From Haemonchus contortus (Eukaryota > Nematoda > Chromadorea > Rhabditida > Trichostrongylidae): a stretch of 64,000 bases of DNA. The position numbers were made by a program, and so were the translations under genes. The stretch lies in assembly GCA_000469685.2 (NCBI GenBank), contig LS997565.1, positions 50,208,001 to 50,272,000 on the forward strand, given 5' to 3'. The notes under the pieces were generated by a model. That model was not told the DNA's origin. It did no database searches and saw nothing but the letters and a program-made list of their open reading frames with translations. Shown one piece after another: positions 47,301 through 59,200 of the stretch; the first letter of the stretch is position 1; the number at the start of each line of letters is the position of its first letter.

Positions 47301-47498
47301 TCACTGTTCGATATTCTGCCATAGTATATTCGATCTTATGAATCTGAATGCAGGTTTACCTGATCCTGGAACTCCAGATCAAAATTTTTTGTAATCGCTA
47401 ACCCCGGGCTCGATTTGGTTGTAGTGCTTGTCGAGGAATTCCGGATAATCCATGTACTCAATAGATTTGAGTAGCGTACGTGCTTGAGGATGTTGCAT
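44313..47498 (-). CDS. Divergent PP1-class serine/threonine phosphatase
   Basis: PPP-family metallophosphatase. Proposed start [20 protein letters not shown] (47498-47403), then a helical exon (about 47335-47290). The core reads [20 protein letters not shown] (about 47118-46996), [20 protein letters not shown] (about 46848-46756), [20 protein letters not shown] (about 46368-46234), [17 protein letters not shown] (about 46160-46075), [20 protein letters not shown] (about 45809-45670), [14 protein letters not shown] (about 45275-45219) and [15 protein letters not shown] (about 45051-44959), then [20 protein letters not shown] (about 44893-44823). All metal ligands (D and H of GDIHG, D of GDYVDRG, N of GNHE, H of HGG and of RAHQ) are present. 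The C-terminus is uncertain: read-through gives a stop at 44803, while a well-formed exon (44395-44313, [20 protein letters not shown]) and a polyadenylation signal near 44170 favour the longer form. The sequence is too divergent for canonical GSP-1/2 and looks like the expanded nematode-specific PP1 group, many of which are sperm-enriched. Confidence 0.88.
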
Positions 47499-47525
47499 TT
47501 GGGTCTTTTGTTGTGCTCTTAACTT

Positions 47526-47534
47526 CTAAAATTC
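47526..47534 (-). promoter_or_regulatory. Possible splice/SL acceptor upstream of PP1-like gene
   Basis: On minus, GAATTTTAG ends 27 bases before the proposed ATG. An open frame continues upstream on the same strand (to about 47700, after a CTTTCTTTCAG acceptor), so this could alternatively be an internal acceptor of a longer transcript. Confidence 0.35.
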
Positions 47535-50500
47535 ATATTCACTAGCCAGGTATACATATGGGGTCCTGGAGCGATCAAGAAAGGCCACTGTGCATAAGAT
47601 TTAGTCAAGTAGATACATGATCGCGCAAATATAGCGAGCGCGCAGGCGGCAGATAGATTGGCAAGCGAAGGAGCTCGGGAATGAGTGAATCCACGAAGCT
47701 GAAAGAAAGGCAGATAGACAGTGATACATGCTAAAATATTAGTAGATTTGGTTATAGGTGAGTTGCTCAAGAGATAGGAGTCTCGAAAGGTGTAAACACC
47801 GTTAGCAAGCAATAGTCATGAAAACGAGATAAAGCAGAAAGCTCGATAGGGCTCGATGGGCAGGTACAAAGTGGACTGAATAACTAACGATCGTTCGGCC
47901 TCCTGGAGTCTTCGGCACTGTCTGAAAAATCTGAATTTTGAAAAAAAACATAGGCTTCACTCAACAGGTCTCATAGCCGATTCATTCACAACACGGGAGC
48001 GGCACGCGACACTCGCACAAAATGGACGTCAGCCGCGAAATTGCGATGGTACCCGTTTATACTCGATTACAGACGCTATGCTATTAAATATGGTGAGCTA
48101 AATAGGCTTCCTCGAGTCGAAATGCGACTAAAAATTATCGCGCCGTTGAGCTGTGCAGCTAGCGATTTCTCAGGCATGGACCAGAGCACGTTAATCGCTG
48201 ACTAGGCTGATCACGATCTAGGAACCCAGACAGCAATAAATATACCTTGTGTACTATAATCAAGGTTCCGGTAAAAAGGAAGGAGGACGGCTAGGCACAT
48301 GAATAGACTCCTAACATTAAACTTGGGCGCTACTCCTTTTACGCACCTCACGTACACTACCTCAAAGCTCCACTATCATGGGTTTCTCAAATCTAACAAG
48401 CGTCTTAGAGGATTTGGTTGGTTTGGGTTCTGACTATGTTTGATGGAATTAGATGATTTTGATCAGTCTGAAGGTATATCTAGTGAGTTCAGACTTACCA
48501 TAGCAGTACTCACTGATTCAGTTGTTTTCCTCACTCTGAAAACAAGGGTTGTGAATAAACTCCATTTTTCACTAAGTCTTCGGTATCATATACATCTTTC
48601 AATAACGGGCTTGGAATTGAAAGGGTAGGCAAGGTGTAGTCGCGAACGGCGCACGGTTCCTTTTCCGCGAAGACGAGTAGAAGGGTAGTAGAACAGTTAG
48701 GAGAGACGAAAAGACATAAAGAAGGAGAAATTGTGCAGTAGAAGCGTAAAAACCATAGTCCGAAGAGAGGAGAACTGTGTAGAGAAAAGGAGAGGTCGAT
48801 AAATGTGGGTACCCAGAGCTTGGAAGTAGGCTCAGGGAAAAATGTGGAAGTAGAAACTAAGGAAGAGGCGACTTAAAAAGGTCTGAGGAATCGAATTTCT
48901 GAAGGAGTCTTTATTATCATCGTAACCAGTAAAAGTATAAACGATAATCGTACGTACAACGTTTTCATGACACTTGGTTCAAGCTTCATACGGACATCAC
49001 GATCACTGAGCATTTCATCAGCATTCACTAACGGAGACCTGGTGGATTTCCTGCTTGCTCTGGAATTCGTTTTATTTTCACTTCAACGCTACCTTAGGGC
49101 TGACTAGGCCACTAAGCCTTCCACCCCCACGTCGAGATTCAAGACCAGATTGACGGAAAAGTAAAAAATAGTGAAGCACTGAATGTGGACCGGTCAAGCG
49201 ACTTGTTGCGCTTATTGTTAGTCGAATAGTACTCAGACACCATTAAAAACCTCAGTAGGAGACGTACGCATGGACAACTCCGAAACATGATGTTTATCGG
49301 TGAGGGTTTTCAAATATTACACACGTTTTATTTATTTGTCTTTGCTACTAGTACAACACTGGCTGAAAGGATTTTGCATTCGTTCTACTTTCTCTAGATT
49401 TTCTAGGGTGCGAATGAAATGAATGGGATGTCTTGTTGAGGGGATAAACATGCAGTTTACTTCTGTCGTTATAATAGTTTATACTGACTCCTGGCAGCAT
49501 TGACGCTCAGCACGAGTGGAACCGTTCCCTTCGAGGTTACTGTCTAAAGAAACATTTGTTCATCCTGTATAACTCCGAGAGGCTCTACAGAGACGCACCA
49601 CTCCTTCAGGGGAAAGTCCTGGAAAACTTTTAATCGTAATCTTACATTGATCCGTTAGTGCTTTAGCCAGTGTTGATCTACCCAGTCGATTCGGTCGATC
49701 CCTCGTCCGTGGGCGCTCGCTTTTATAGCCTGCGCCCTCTTCGCTGTCCATTTTGTCTGTTTGATTTTTTGTCAGTCCCTCTACTGCTATAGGCGATGGC
49801 TTCTTTTCGACCCATCGATGCCAGAAATGGAATCGATCCCATTCAAGTGACAAGGTCAGATTAGGAGCAGCCCATTTTAGGGATTTCGACCATATTTCGT
49901 GTATTCATAATTATAGATAAGTGCTGATTCCTTCTATGGAGTTTATTTTGAAAAATTAAGGATCTGTAGAGCGGCCACTCACTGAAAGCTTTCCCATGTT
50001 GGGCATTTCTATGAAGACAAATTTTACTTGGTTTGGTAGCATACGGCTTGGAAAATGAAACTGCGCAACCCAGAATGTAAGGACAGCATGCCTGCTTCGC
50101 GTTTCATACAATGTGTAGAAGTAGTAAGTCCCCATGTCCCAAGTTTGTAATAATTACGCATCGCGAGCGTATGAGGAGACATTCATATCCCATGCCATCA
50201 ATTCTCCCGAACACGAAAACTCGATTGAGCAGCAACGAGCAGCATGAACCCACAACAATTCGCTCTTCACCTGGGGCTGATCTGAGTGCACTGCACTAGA
50301 AATGGGTATAATTTGTGTGCCTATGCTTACCAAGATGAAGCAAGGTATCAGATTGAGAAGGCTCAATTGAAATTTGTACGAAACTCACGCATTGAGCATG
50401 GGAGTTTTGGCCATGGACCTATTCTTAGGAGTAGTAGTTGGATGCTGAAAAATTGAGAACTCAGGAAAAAAATTCATTGCCATATGATGGACATGTTCAT

Positions 50501-53243
50501 AGTAGATATAAATGGATTAAGAACCCATGGAATATCTTCTGTAATAAGTTATTGAGGGCAATGAAGGCTGATCGTCTCGAACAAAAAAAGTTATTTGGGA
50601 TAGTGTCGTATGGTTGCTGACCCGGAAGTCCTTGGAGCTTTTTGTATCTGCTGAAGAGCAGAAATGTTCAGTTCCCTATCTGTATCTGGAAAAGCTTCAG
50701 GGACAGCGAAATTGGAGAGAAAGAGGTAATTGGAGGTATTGAGCTCATTTGCAAGCGACCCAACCAAGGAGAGCTCAACTTTTTGGCCGCTGTCAACTTA
50801 TAGGAGCTGTAGTCGCCCATGGCTGCGCTTAAGATTCACAATGTTCAGAATTTTCCCCCCCAAGTATTTTGAGGTGCTCACCGCTGTTTTGACGGACTTT
50901 ATAGAATGTGCCGACGGAGTCTTCAGCGGTAGCATCGTAGAAGCGGCAACTCAGAACTAAACATTACTTGTTGTTAGCGTTCTTGGATAGCTAATATTAT
51001 CACTTTATCAGGAAAATATTTGGCAAAAGCACATGATACACCATGGCAACTCGTAATCGGGCTCTCCATGACTATGACTACTGAGATTCAACTGTTCTAA
51101 TCTACGTTCTAATTGTTTGAAAGCAGTATCGATGCCTGTTCTGGGGACCTTCCCTTTTTCCGATTGTCTTAATATCAGTTTTAGATTTTGTTGTGTAGAA
51201 AGAAAAGCCTCGCAGTCAGGGAGCTTGAGTGGAGAACTTCGATTCGAAGCATACTTCAGTTCTCCGCTGGTCTCAAATGCAGCTTCGCTTCACCTGTCGG
51301 AATTTGAAATCATTCTTCCTGGTCCTTCCTGATGGTGAGATCAGTCTTACCCTCTACGTTTGTTAGGAATGGCGATCGTATGTACTTGAATGCGTGATTG
51401 TCGATGAGCTAGTAATATCTATTCGCAGAGAATATCTCGAGTCTACTGGTGGGCCTCTGATGTGTGGAAAGCAGTCATACTTTGAGCTCCAGGGATTCGA
51501 TTCGTCGACACTACTGTACTGGAAAAGAGGTACTGTTTGTAGCTCTCACACTTCCATCTGAGTCTATGGCGTACTTCGACTTCATCTTATCCATTTTTAC
51601 ACTTGAATCGTTAAGACTAGCTATCGCATATCCGATGGCGTTCACTTTTATGGTGTGTGAGTCCGTCCGAAAATTGGAATCCAACTGTCATTTGTGACAT
51701 CGCCGATGTTTATAGGCGATCGCTGCGGCTATCGTAATACGGTGGAAGGTGCGACCACTAGAGCTCATGTGCTGGAATTGCCTTTCTAAATTACATCCAT
51801 CCAAATTATCAAAATCATATGCAGACCACTTTGCAGCTTTGGTAGTAACACAAATCTTATGGATTAGAAATTTCTCCTCTCAGGTGACCCCATAGATCGG
51901 GCGTTCTTTACAGAGAGAATACTTCAGAGGCAATAGGACATCCTTAGTCTGGTCCTGCCCAGGCCAACTTATCTCCCGTTCTTCCAGTCGGTTAACAGAG
52001 AAAGCAGTTTTGTACACTGTAATACACCTCCGACTCATATTGACAGTCCATTGAGCTTTTGTGTAGTACTACAATTCCAGATGGTAATCGAGTAAACGGC
52101 GTATATCGAAGGCTCCTGTCGTCAGTATGTGGATTGTGATAATGGTTAGGCGCTGAATGGTCAGTTCTGTGTCTTTTTTCTGATCCTGTGCCTCTAGCCC
52201 TACTGCTGCTAATATTAAACTGTATACAAATAACAATTCTGTTCGAATCAAATCAGAGGCCAGAGCGAAAGGGAGGTGCATGGCGTATCCTTTTATCATC
52301 TGATCTATCTAAATGTGATCATTTTTCACCGGTGCTTGAACGGTCACATCGCATCATTTATGCATCATCGTGCGTTTACGACTGTGTGTGATAGTGCCCG
52401 TTAGAAAGTTAAACGAGACAAAGGACATCAAGCCCCTCGAAGACTTTTCATTGATGACCGTATCATTACTGACCAATTTTACGGCTGCGAGGAATAGTAC
52501 TTCCGCAAATTTCTCCATTCAGATTAGCCTACTGTGCCGATTTCTAACAACCTCATTTTCAATAGACAGCTAAAGTCCTCTAAGCTCATTTAGCTGGTTG
52601 GTTGCAGAATTGAAGGAACTGAAGTGACCAGAAAAACAAACCAACAGCTTGCAACCACAGTGTCGTACTAGCTATCCTGATGCAAGTTAAATCGAAGTTG
52701 TACAATAAATTCACGATGAACAGTCTCTCATACATGAACAGCTCTCAGTAGACGAATAATAAATATTATAGCGCTTTCAAGGTCCAGCCTAAGACGGAGA
52801 GGAAAACCAAAAAATCTTAACTTTTTTTGGCCTGACTGAATTCGCTCCCTTAATTTTGTAAATTGTAGAGCAACGCCTTATTTATTTGGACAAGCAGTCG
52901 GAAATTTGGGACGTTAGAGGACATCTTTATTGTTATCACTGCCTTCAATATCCTCTCTGGCGAAAAGATCCCCGGGGTCTTTTTCCAGCTGTCGCTCACC
53001 CGGTGTTTACCGTAGAACAGAGTACTGTAGTCCACATGATTCAATGCGATGGATCCGTTAGTGGCCACCGAATGAACGACCGCCTTCCGATATGAGGAGC
53101 TTCGCTCGCTAGCCATCTCCTCCATACGCTTGATCCCTCGTGGGGGATGTTCCACCTTCAATGGATGCCGATTCAAGAACAAGAGGAACCCCTTACAAAT
53201 TCGTCTTATATCATTCGTCCGCCCATCGGCTTACGTTAACGTC
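47535..53243. other. Gene-poor region with unexplained open frames
   Basis: About 5.7 kb without a recognisable gene. Minus 47701-47519 is open after a good acceptor (LRGFTHSRAPSLANLSAACA...). Minus 49853-49560 is open (GYKSERPRTRDRPNRLGRST), with TATAAAAG on the same strand at about 49714-49721. Minus 53182-52850 is open for 110 codons (RGIKRMEEMASERSSSYRKA). None shows a known domain or a spliced continuation. They may be fragments of dispersed repeats. Confidence 0.4.
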
Positions 53244-53250
53244 CCTGCAG
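53244..53250 (+). promoter_or_regulatory. Probable SL trans-splice acceptor of MLT-10-like gene
   Basis: CCTGCAG ends two bases before the ATG at 53253, with no upstream coding exon. Confidence 0.45.
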
Positions 53251-53252
53251 CT

Positions 53253-56200
53253 ATGCTTACCCAGCATGAAAGTTTTCTCTACTTAGCACTATTAAACGGT
53301 AAGTGTTGTTAACGACTGGAGCACTTTTAGAAGTAATGGGAGGCAATCCTCAGGTTGAGGTGAGTGCTTTTTGGTAGGCTTTTGTAGGGAGTTCAGGTCA
53401 GTTCCAGAGACTTCATGTGACTGGTTGATTCATTTAATCCTAAATTACCTTGGACTATACCTTCAGACCTTTGTGATTCTCATTTGAATTGATGATCATC
53501 TCGATGCTGATTGGGAAAGGAACGGCTGACTCTTTCCGAGGAGAAATTTCCCTACTAATTTCTAATTTCTTTTTTTCTGGCGTACTTACAGAAAGTAAAT
53601 AAGGACAGCCAGCTAAAGTTTGCTAACTCCTCTCTTCAGTTGTTTTATTTTTGACCAATGTCAATCGGCCCGATGGCCGTTAAAATCAGAAAATAGGATC
53701 AATTTTTTCGTGGGGTTCGATTGAATAAGGCAAGGCCTTCACTTCAACTTTTACATATTCGAGTGTTTTTTCAGCGCTTACAGTTAACTACGTAACATCG
53801 ACCGTGTCACCCAGCAAAGTGGAAAGCATGAAAAAGGTGGCAATGACTAAAGAAGAGCTCAAGAGAATTCATCAACTTCATTATGGTTGGTATATTCAAG
53901 CAGTCAGCGCATTACTCGGAGCGATTGGAAAGGAGCAGTACATGAAAATGGATCGGTAGGTTATTTATTAGTTAGTTCTTGGAAAGTGAAGCAATGAAAG
54001 CAATGAAATCGAGATGAGACTGTTGAGATTTACTACGACAGTTTTTCGATATAATATCACTGAAGGAAATTATCGAATGTCTTTTATAATTTTCAGAATT
54101 ATGTCATCCATTCATTTCATTCCGAAACAATATGGGGGAATAGCGGGAGCGGAACATATCATTTTTGATATTTCCAGATGTAATGTGGGAAAGGCCTTGT
54201 GGGGGGGGGGTGTTTGGTTCACAGTAAGCCTTCTTACAATTAACCTTCAATCTGAGTTATGTGAATTATGCAAAAAAGCAGTAGAGCGGCTCAGATTTGT
54301 CATACCCTACTCTTTCTTCTCCTCCTTCTCTTCTCTTCCTCTCTCCACACCATGTTGGCAGGCGTTTATTTCTTACAAGTCTTTAGAGCTCATGAGGGAA
54401 CCCGATGCCTTCATTGAATTTCTTCGAACAACTTCTCACAAAAACTTTTCAAATGTCAAATAACTATGAACCCCGGGACCTTTACTCTTCCAGGATTATG
54501 CTTTTTCTGATTGATTTTTTTCCTTTTAGAAATAACCGCCGCGCTTTTGTGGCCTGCTTGGATAACATTGAAAAGGAGCACGACCTGCAGTCGGGTGCTA
54601 AATGTCTTGTTAAAGCTTTCGATAAACAGCTGGTGAGTACCGTAGCCGAAAGAACTCAAAATTTTTTTTAGCGGTTAAATTCATTCAGGTGAAATCGTAT
54701 CCATATGCCCTCTATCGTCGCCAATATGATTTTGTGGATAAAAATCTAAAAAGACCGGCTGTTACGAGGAAGAAGAAGCTGATCCGTAAAGCCGTCAAAA
54801 ACTTTGCCAAAACGAGAGCGGCCAGATTGTTGAAGTTGAATTTTGTTAAGAAACCACCGAAGTTATTGAGGAAAACGTCTATGACAAGACCAAGGTTTGT
54901 TCTCGATTCCTCGATTTTGTCGTCAAAAAAAAATTAAATCATCAGCAGCTTGGGTGGATCAACTCATTGGAGACCTAGTTATACGAAATTTGCCTTTCAC
55001 AATGGTAATATAGCATGTAAAAGATCAGAAGGTTCCTCCTATTTGTTCTGTGAGTCATCTCTTGTTTGCCAAAGAAATTGCGCTCAGGAGCGCTCAAAAA
55101 AAGCCTAACGAATTCCCATCCCTTCCCAATGATTGCAAGGTTGACTGGACCAACTGAATACAGTTTTTCTACTTTTTTAGGAAACCGCCGACCCAGGGTA
55201 ATGACTAACCGTCGTTTCGATTGTTCGAGGGGCAGTTTTGGGTTTTCGAATTGCACACACCTTGTCGCCGCACCCATCACTCCTTTACAGCTTCCCCCGT
55301 GAACAGCTATAAAACTTTGCAACATTGTAAATCATGAACCGATCTCGAATTCTCTTGTCTGGGATGTGGACACGCAAGAGGACTCTAGAAGGCTCTTTGG
55401 TAATAGTCTGTTAGGGAACTTATGTAATTTACAACAAACACAGTTCTCATGTGATCGACACTTTTATGGAGGAAGGAGAAGGAAGGAGTAATTCCTATCA
55501 AAGTTCAGACTCCTTCTTTACCTTCTAGGAACCCTCTATCTTACCTTGTTGGCTGAAAACTCAAACTTAACACCTTCTTCTTACAAAGTTAGGATAAAGG
55601 GTCTGGGGAGGAGAGTCTCGTCCGAATACGACTTCCTTTCAAAATCGTGGTGGCGTTTTGAATGTGCATGTGACCTAAACGATGAATTGCGGTGGCTAGC
55701 CGATGTACAAACCAGTGCTTTTTATCCTCGAAGACCAGTTTGGGACCGATTTGTCGATCCCTGAGGGATGGAAAGCTTGGTTGGCTTAGGCGGATATGAT
55801 CCGGAATTCAAATCCGTCACCAAGCGTGTGTGGCAGTGCGCGACCTGCCACTACAGCACCAGAATGTAGTTGTACTTTGAAGTCAGTTTAGAGCATTACA
55901 TATATATTACTCATAAAAAAAGTATTTTAATCTGATTGAATAGAATGTTTTGTTGAAAGAACCTTTCTTTGGAAGATACGAAATGGCTCATTGAGTTTCC
56001 AGATCAACGATTACACTTTGTACTAAGAAATGCCCTTGCCCTGTTTACTGTTGAAAGTTGAGTAAACTGAAAGAGTCATTCGGTCAGACGAGAAGACGAC
56101 CTGCTTGAGCTATTACTGAACGAAAAATGTACTTTCCGGAGAAGTTCTGCCCATGCGAACTACTGTACGCTGTCATAAAATGAATGGAGTGTCGAGATAA

Positions 56201-59200
56201 CGCGAAGCCCTTCTATGTATGGAAAGACCAAATCTGCAATATTCTCGTCTAGAATTAAGTAACTAAACAATCGTAGAGTATTATGAGTAGAAGCCAGTCC
56301 CATGTTTGCTCCCAAAATTAATCCTCTAACCTCCCAACCCCTCCTCCATTGATCCATTTTCAAGAGGCGTAGGACAAAGCAAATGCTTATGCCAAGTTTC
56401 GAAGTTGACTTTGTTCTCAGCATGGATAGCGCTCATCCATTATTCTAACAATACCACTGCTACTGGCTCCTTGAACGTTCGCTTCGAAAACATTGACCAT
56501 TCTGTTAGTTATTCTTCCTTTAAAAGAAGTGCCAAAGCTTTTCAGGAATTCAAGACAACGAGATACTGTAAAGAAATCGAGGTTGAAGGCGGTGTTACTC
56601 AAAAAGAGAAAACGTAATCGACCGATACGACGGACAAAGAGGAATGTATTGTCGCTTTACCATAACGTAGGTCACTGCAGCGCTTGGCGCCATCCTATAC
56701 TTCAAAAAAGTTATTTTTGAATTCAATGAGATTCCAGAATCGTTGGCTTTCAGAAGGTCTTCATTCATTTATAAACAACATGAACCAATCATAAGTGAGC
56801 ATAGGATATTATCCCATGTCTACTTACTTAACCGCCTATTGTATATACCAAAAGCTAGGACATTCAGAACGAAATGATTGACGAGGCGAAGCGAATTGAT
56901 CGTATGGATTCACCGTTTAGACCGATCAATATGAAATCCATACCATCGCTTGTAACTCCGAATAAAACACCTGTGAAGGTTAGTGAGGTGGTTTTAGAGA
57001 AGGTCCATAGCTGATTGATCAGAAAGCGGGTGGAAGCGTACTCATTAGAGGGGACCGCTCACTGTGCTCTGCACTTCCAACTCTGAATATCAGGGCGCAA
57101 AGAAGGATGAAACACTGGGTTCGCAGACTCATACTCCGCACTTCAGTGAGGGTGTTGAGCCAGAGGAATGCCTTTTTCTGGGAGGATGTAGAGGGGGAAG
57201 TGGCGAGCATCAGGATGGCTGAGTTTGTGCGAAAAAATTGGAATGAACCAGGTGCCACGATACTATCCAACTGTTACAGGCTTGCGAGGACGGTGTTCTG
57301 CGAGCTCTGCTTTCTATCTCTTAGTTTTAGGGACAGTAGAGCCCTTCGTACTGACTACATCTTGACCAAAAAGCTCTTTAGGGCTCAAAAATTGAATTTC
57401 AATTACCAAAACTCAAAGAAAATCTTGACAAATCAACATTGCAGGTACTGACCAAAATGCTCGGATCGATTTGGAGGGTAGCAAACAATCGAACAGCTAC
57501 GGATCAAATAAGTATCCATAATTCGTTTAAAAACTTGCAGCAGGTGACCTGTAGCTGTATTTGGTCTTTACACTTCTATTATGAGTTACTCCTAGCGAGA
57601 ATTTTGGTAGTCAATTAATCAGTGGGGCTTGAATTTTTTCGGACAATTTGGACGCAGAAAAATTTAGAAATTGTAGTAGTCGGGTAGCTTGGAGGGTACC
57701 AACTACCTGATACAATGGATCAAAATACTGGTTGATTTTTCCGAATGAACGACGCCCTCTACCCTTGTGAATTCACTCAGTCCATTAGTGGTAGTCTCGT
57801 AATGAGTCATTAACTGAGGCATCTTCATCACTAATACATCTGGTCATTGTATGGGCCATATCTAGGTACCATTACGATTTTCAGCAGCCGAATGCATGGC
57901 TCATTTCTCAGCACGAATGATCAAAATTGGAGGGCATCCACTAGTCGAATAGTTTTGAACGATCAAAAATGAATGGCATGTCACAGCAGATAGTGAGATA
58001 ATGAGGCGAGGGTAGAAAATCCGTAGAAAGAAAGGAGGGGGATCGCAATCTTCCCCTTCAAGGAACACGTCTCTCCCATTGCTCATTTGCCTCCAAATAG
58101 CGAGACTCGAGAAAAAGGTCTTACTGTTCTGTGCGAGATGTAAATAGATGAAAAACCCAGTCAGCCTGCTTCCTGGCCTTTTCGGATATTGGTTTTGATT
58201 TTATTTTGTGGAGGATTGATTGATGAAGTTGGTGATTTCGTTGCTTTCTGACCAGAGATATTTTTCAGCTACAAGCGAAAGTCTCAGAAACGAGGAATGC
58301 TGGGCAGTTTAAGCATCGCATGTTGGACATGGTGGTCGGCAAAGACAATCCACTTCGACGAAGGAAAAGCTTCACTGACAGGTAGTTGCACTCGAACTCA
58401 AGCTTACTACATTTATCAGTCCATTTTATTGGTCAAAGATTGAGAAGCCCCTCTGGCACGTCCCTACCCCACTCAAGTCAGAAAATTTCTGAAAATCAAC
58501 CCATTGACGACCGCGTGGACCGCCGGCGGGACCTCATATCGTGCTCCCGGGACCGCGTAGCCTGTATACGGGCCACGGAGTATTTTTGGTGTTTCCAACC
58601 AATTTTGGATTTTTTGCCGCTATCAAGTAACAGCAATATCAACGGCCTTCTAGAAAATCTTGAGGCACAGTGGTCCAAGAAATTGTTTGCTTTCAACGAT
58701 AGAAGCACAAGAAAGCAAAGTTTTGTGTGAGAGCTATAAGAAAAGCTGAAAAATGGAGCGTTACCAACTGTTTTACTGCACATACCTCCTGTGATAATTC
58801 AGACTAATTTGAACCCATCCTTCCAACTTGTGACTTCTTGGCATGATTCATAAGCACGATAGTTTTCTTCGTGATGTTCCTTGAAGCAGCCAGTGCATCT
58901 TCTACTGTCCTTTTTCGACTGCTTACTTTCCGACATGTAGGATCAGAAAAGTTTGTCGAGAATATTTCGAAAGCGAGATTCTACCGGCTTGTCTTATGTT
59001 GGTTGAGGTCAATACTTCCTTTGTGTCACAAAAAAGTCTTGGAGAATAAGCCGACATCCAGTTTAGATCTGAACGCTTTCATCAACAGATCCTTTTGGGT
59101 TTTTGTATGTACCCCCCAACGGTTATGGGATTATTTGCTGGATTCATTCACCCCCCCCCCCCCTTCTCCCCATCCCCTGCAGAGCTAATTTGTCTCTTAT

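Noticed and set aside
54097..54230. Extra exon of the MLT-10-like gene after 54096 (RIMSSIHFIPKQYGG)
   Set aside because: Phase would allow entry, but no donor of matching phase is found and direct joining of 53955 to 54530 gives a continuous family-like sequence.
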